From NCBI RefSeq assembly GCF_964028355.1, contig NZ_OZ034761.1, positions 1,302,001 through 1,366,000 on the forward strand: a stretch of DNA of 64,000 nt, in the 5' to 3' direction. The DNA comes from Wolbachia endosymbiont (group B) of Gerris lacustris (lineage in GTDB: Bacteria; Pseudomonadota; Alphaproteobacteria; Rickettsiales; Anaplasmataceae). The translations under genes and the position numbers were made by a program. The notes beneath the pieces are model-generated. The model was not told the DNA's origin. It worked only from the letters and a program-made list of their open reading frames with translations, and made no database searches. This document shows, piece after piece, positions 60,814 through 64,000 of the stretch. The first letter of the stretch is position 1. Every line of letters begins with the position of its first letter.

Positions 60814-63465
60814 CTAATTCAATACAGTAACCGCGCCATGGCAGTGTTTGTATTTTTTCCCGGAGTTACAAGGGCACTTGTCGTTTCTTGAAACTTTTGG
60901 AAGTTTGCTGTTTTTAGCAGAGTGTGACCTATTGCCTATTTCTTGGTTATCTGCCAACTTAAAGTGCGCTAGGCGGTGAATGGTAAGTTCTCCCCACTTT
61001 TCAAGCATCGACTCAAACATTAAGAAAGCTTCGCGTTTAAATTCATTCAGTGGGTCTTTTTGTCCCATAGCACGCAAATTTATGCTTTGTCTTAGGCTTT
61101 CTAAGACCGAAAGGTGCTCCCTCCATAAATGATCAAGTGTCATGATCATTACTTGTTTCACTATCGTATTCCACAAATCTGTAGTTTGTTGACTATTGAA
61201 ATATTTTTCTTTCTCAGTAAAAAATTCTTGTATCTTGTCATTTATATAATCCAAGGCTTCTTGTTTATTTAAAAACTCTGCTAGATTAAGCGTTATCCCG
61301 TATCTTATGTGGAGTTCTTTTGCAATATCTTCAACATAATCTTCGTAATAACCACTTTGTACTATACCTTCTATTATATCCTTATTTACTTCACTATATA
61401 CTTCAACTAAATGATTGATTTCATTGTTTAAAATATGATTTCTCTGCTTAAAAATAACCTTACGTTGATTGTTGATTACATCATCAAACTTTAGCAAAGA
61501 CTTCCGCACATCATAATTTCTAACTTCAACTTTCTTCTGTGCTTTCTCAAGTGCTTTATTAATCCATGGATGATGAATAGCCTCGTTGTTCTTTAGTCCC
61601 ACTCTTTGTAAAAAATTCCTCATTCTATCAGAACCAAATATCCTCATTAAATCATCTTCAAGTGATAGAAAGAACTTAGAAAGTCCAGGGTCACCTTGGC
61701 GGCCAGAACGTCCACGTAATTGATCATCTATTCTCCTGCTTTCATGCCTTTCGGTTCCAATAACACATAAGCCACCAGCTTTTATAGCAATTTCCTTATC
61801 TTTTTTTACTCTTTCGACTATTTCTTGATATTTTTTTTCTCTTTCATCAACATTTTTTATTTTCTCGAGCTCTACCTTTGCAATCATTTCAGCATTTCCA
61901 CCAAGCTGAATATCAGTTCCACGTCCTGCCATATTAGTTGCTATAGTAATGCTTCCTGGTACTCCAGCTTGAGCTATTATGTATGCCTCTTGTTCATGAT
62001 AACGAGCATTCAATACTGAATGCTTAAGAGAATAGCTTTGCAAAAGCGCAGAAAGTTTTTCAGAGTTTTCAATACTTACCGTACCAACAAGGACTGGTTG
62101 TAGGCGTTTGTGGCATTCCTCTATGAACTTCAATACAGCACTAAATTTTTCTTTTTCTGTGCCATAAATTTCATCGTCAACATCTATTCTTTTAACAGGC
62201 ACATTAGTTGGAATTTTTACTACATTTAATCTATATATATCACGAAACTCCTCTGCCTCTGTTGCTGCTGTTCCTGTCATACCAGAAAGTTTGTTGTACA
62301 TACGAAAGTAGTTCTGAAATGTGACTGATGCTAAAGTTTGACTTTCATGCTGAATTTCAAGATTCTCCTTTGCCTCCAGTGCCTGGTGAAGACCATCAGA
62401 ATATCTCCTACCTTCCATCATGCGCCCAGTAAACTCATCAATAATTACCACCTCACCGTTTTTCACTATATAATCTTTATCAGCAGTAAACAGCTTATGT
62501 GCACGAAGTGCTTGATCTATATAATGAGTCAGTATAATATTGCTAGTATCATAGAGCGAGGAATTTTCAGGAATGAGGTTATACGATTTTAGTAATTCCT
62601 CCACTCGTGAAATGCCATTTTCAGTGAGGAACACTGCTCTACTCTTCTCATCGACTTCATAGTCAGAATCAACTAATTTGATTGCTATTTTATTGATATG
62701 CTTATATATCTGATTATTTTCCTCAAGTGGGGCAGAAATAATGAGCGGAGTACGCGCTTCATCAATCAATATGGAGTCTACTTCGTCTACTATTGCATAA
62801 TTGAAGCCTCTCTGAACCATATCTTCTCGAGAGAATTTCATATTATCTCGTAGATAATCAAAGGCAAGTTCATTATTTGTTGAGTATATGATATCTGCGC
62901 TATAAGCCTTTTTTCTCTCGTCGTCTGTCAAATTATTTGTAATAAATGCAACAGAAACTCCAAGAGAATTATATAATTTACTCATCCACTCTGTATCTCG
63001 TTTTGCAAGATAGTCGTTAACAGTTACGACGTGCACACCTTTTCCTTCTAAAGAATTTAGATATGCAGCTAAAGTTGCGACGAGTGTCTTTCCTTCTCCT
63101 GTTTTCATTTCTGATATCATGCCATTATGGAGAACCATTCCACCAATTAGCTGAACGTCGAAATGCCTCATGTTAAGGAATCTTCGTGATGCTTCTCGTA
63201 CAACCGCAAATGCAGGTACGAGAAGGTCATTTAGTGTTTTTCCATTTTTCAGTTCTTGTTTTAATTCCGCAGTTTTACTAGCAAGATCCTTATCAGATAA
63301 GCTCTGCATTTCTTGCTCTAGCGCATTAATCTGCTGAGCAATTTTTCTAAAGGATTTTATTATCTTCTTGTTCGTTGATCCAAATATCCTTTTTATAAAA
63401 AAAAGTGACAACGTAAAGATGAAGAATATAAGAATAGTTGTTAAAACTAACGTAGAGTCTGGCAT
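60814..63465 (-). CDS. secA: Preprotein translocase ATPase SecA
   Basis: Motor of Sec-dependent export, working with SecYEG (SecG is at 40489). The 883 residues include Walker A as [14 protein letters not shown] near residue 118, the DEAD-like [14 protein letters not shown] near residue 220, [13 protein letters not shown] and [11 protein letters not shown] of the second motor domain. The C-terminal zinc motif is [15 protein letters not shown] short hydrophobic N-terminal stretch ([19 protein letters not shown]) is unusual for SecA; a start further in would remove it. The gene is complete. Confidence 0.96.
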   Translation of the reverse strand: MPDSTLVLTTILIFFIFTLSLFFIKRIFGSTNKKIIKSFRKIAQQINALEQEMQSLSDKDLASKTAELKQELKNGKTLNDLLVPAFAVVREASRRFLNMRHFDVQLIGGMVLHNGMISEMKTGEGKTLVATLAAYLNSLEGKGVHVVTVNDYLAKRDTEWMSKLYNSLGVSVAFITNNLTDDERKKAYSADIIYSTNNELAFDYLRDNMKFSREDMVQRGFNYAIVDEVDSILIDEARTPLIISAPLEENNQIYKHINKIAIKLVDSDYEVDEKSRAVFLTENGISRVEELLKSYNLIPENSSLYDTSNIILTHYIDQALRAHKLFTADKDYIVKNGEVVIIDEFTGRMMEGRRYSDGLHQALEAKENLEIQHESQTLASVTFQNYFRMYNKLSGMTGTAATEAEEFRDIYRLNVVKIPTNVPVKRIDVDDEIYGTEKEKFSAVLKFIEECHKRLQPVLVGTVSIENSEKLSALLQSYSLKHSVLNARYHEQEAYIIAQAGVPGSITIATNMAGRGTDIQLGGNAEMIAKVELEKIKNVDEREKKYQEIVERVKKDKEIAIKAGGLCVIGTERHESRRIDDQLRGRSGRQGDPGLSKFFLSLEDDLMRIFGSDRMRNFLQRVGLKNNEAIHHPWINKALEKAQKKVEVRNYDVRKSLLKFDDVINNQRKVIFKQRNHILNNEINHLVEVYSEVNKDIIEGIVQSGYYEDYVEDIAKELHIRYGITLNLAEFLNKQEALDYINDKIQEFFTEKEKYFNSQQTTDLWNTIVKQVMIMTLDHLWREHLSVLESLRQSINLRAMGQKDPLNEFKREAFLMFESMLEKWGELTIHRLAHFKLADNQEIGNRSHSAKNSKLPKVSRNDKCPCNSGKKYKHCHGAVTVLN

Positions 63466-63799
63466 AAACTTAGGTAAAGTTTTATTTAATATGAGATTAT
63501 ATTACTAAACGTAACTTGCGGCAATTAGATTCAGAAAATCTTTATTTACATATCAATTGCAGGTTAAATGTAAAAGAGTTTGCTGAGACTGCTTCTTAAT
63601 CAGTTATCAAACGTTCCAAAGATTCAGCTTTACTTTACTAAGAAAAACGGTGCCTAATTCTTTTGCTTTGAATATTTCATCATGACTTAGAATATGCAAC
63701 AACATGATGGTTTTTTATACTTAATCGAGTATATTAATAGGTAAATGAATTTTAATACAATCTTATTATACTTATAAATACGTTGTATATAATGAAGAT
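63466..63799. other. Intergenic region between secA and the PAS-like gene
   Basis: 334 bp, AT-rich, between divergent genes. I see no RNA gene, repeat or credible ORF in it. Confidence 0.5.
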
Positions 63800-64000
63800 A
63801 TGGAAGATTTTATAACTGCAAGAAGGAAAGATGATGCTGTGATATCTGTTTGTCAGGATAATGAGAAAAAAAACGTGTTAATCTTGGGACTCAATCAAGC
63901 TGCAAGGAATTTATTAAAATGTGAGGAAGGGAATTTACTTAATAAGCCGTTAATCAATATTTTAAGTGCAAGAGCAGCTGAAGATATGAAAAGCTATTTG
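63800..64000 (+). CDS. PAS-like domain protein, N-terminal part (runs off the window)
   Basis: 67 codons from the ATG at 63800. The sequence ILGLNQAARNLLKCEEGNLL followed by NKPLINIL resembles the start of a PAS sensor domain as found before histidine kinase or regulator modules. The remainder is outside the window. Only the domain type can be suggested. Confidence 0.55.
   Translation, partial: MEDFITARRKDDAVISVCQDNEKKNVLILGLNQAARNLLKCEEGNLLNKPLINILSARAAEDMKSYL

Overview
The window is from an AT-rich, insertion-sequence-laden genome that reads as a Wolbachia (Alphaproteobacteria, Rickettsiales). Grounds: alphaproteobacterial core genes, many ankyrin-repeat genes, a prophage WO-type tail-protein fragment, a cytoplasmic incompatibility factor pair (cifA-cifB), and protein-coding palindromic repeats of the rickettsial kind. 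I cannot name the strain.

Layout. 1-600: IS110 and IS4-type remnants. 653-18884: mostly core genes (fumC, addB, purL, a membrane protein, tRNA-Arg(ACG), dnaJ, rnj, tolB, gatC, prs), with one ankyrin gene split by IS elements at 3434-5498. 19171-39890: an accessory block of broken genes among IS copies. It holds an LRR-AAA+ ATPase pseudogene, an intact ankyrin-OTU protease gene, a broken ankyrin gene, an inverted 3' piece of cifB, the C-terminus of a WO tail protein D, a membrane-anchored ankyrin pseudogene, an IS110 pseudogene and two decayed paralogues of an unrecognised family. 39893-46692: core genes again (gamma-carbonic anhydrase, secG-pyrG, tadA, ccmA, argS and two small unknown genes). 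47062-60803: a second accessory block with IS256, a 1050-residue C-terminally anchored protein and the cifA-cifB locus broken by one IS5 and two IS630 insertions. 60814-64000: secA and the start of a PAS-like gene.

Mobile elements: eight copies of one 1103-bp IS630-type element, four full copies plus one end of an 863-bp IS5-type element, two full copies and one fragment of an about 1338-bp IS256-type element, two IS110 remnants, and IS4-type and IS481-type remnants. The 3-bp TNA duplications flanking the IS5 and IS630 copies let interrupted genes be rejoined in frame: ankyrin 467 aa, CifA 434 aa, CifB at least 1247 aa. Two IS630 copies have mismatched flanks, and the cifB 3' end lies about 28 kb away in inverted orientation, so IS copies have also served as recombination sites.

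The accessory genes fit a WO eukaryotic-association-type module of host-interaction factors (ankyrin, OTU protease, Cif proteins), now largely inactivated. A conserved stretch of about 250 bp lies upstream of both cifA and the ankyrin gene at 26950, each time between two divergent genes, and is the most interesting non-coding signal here.
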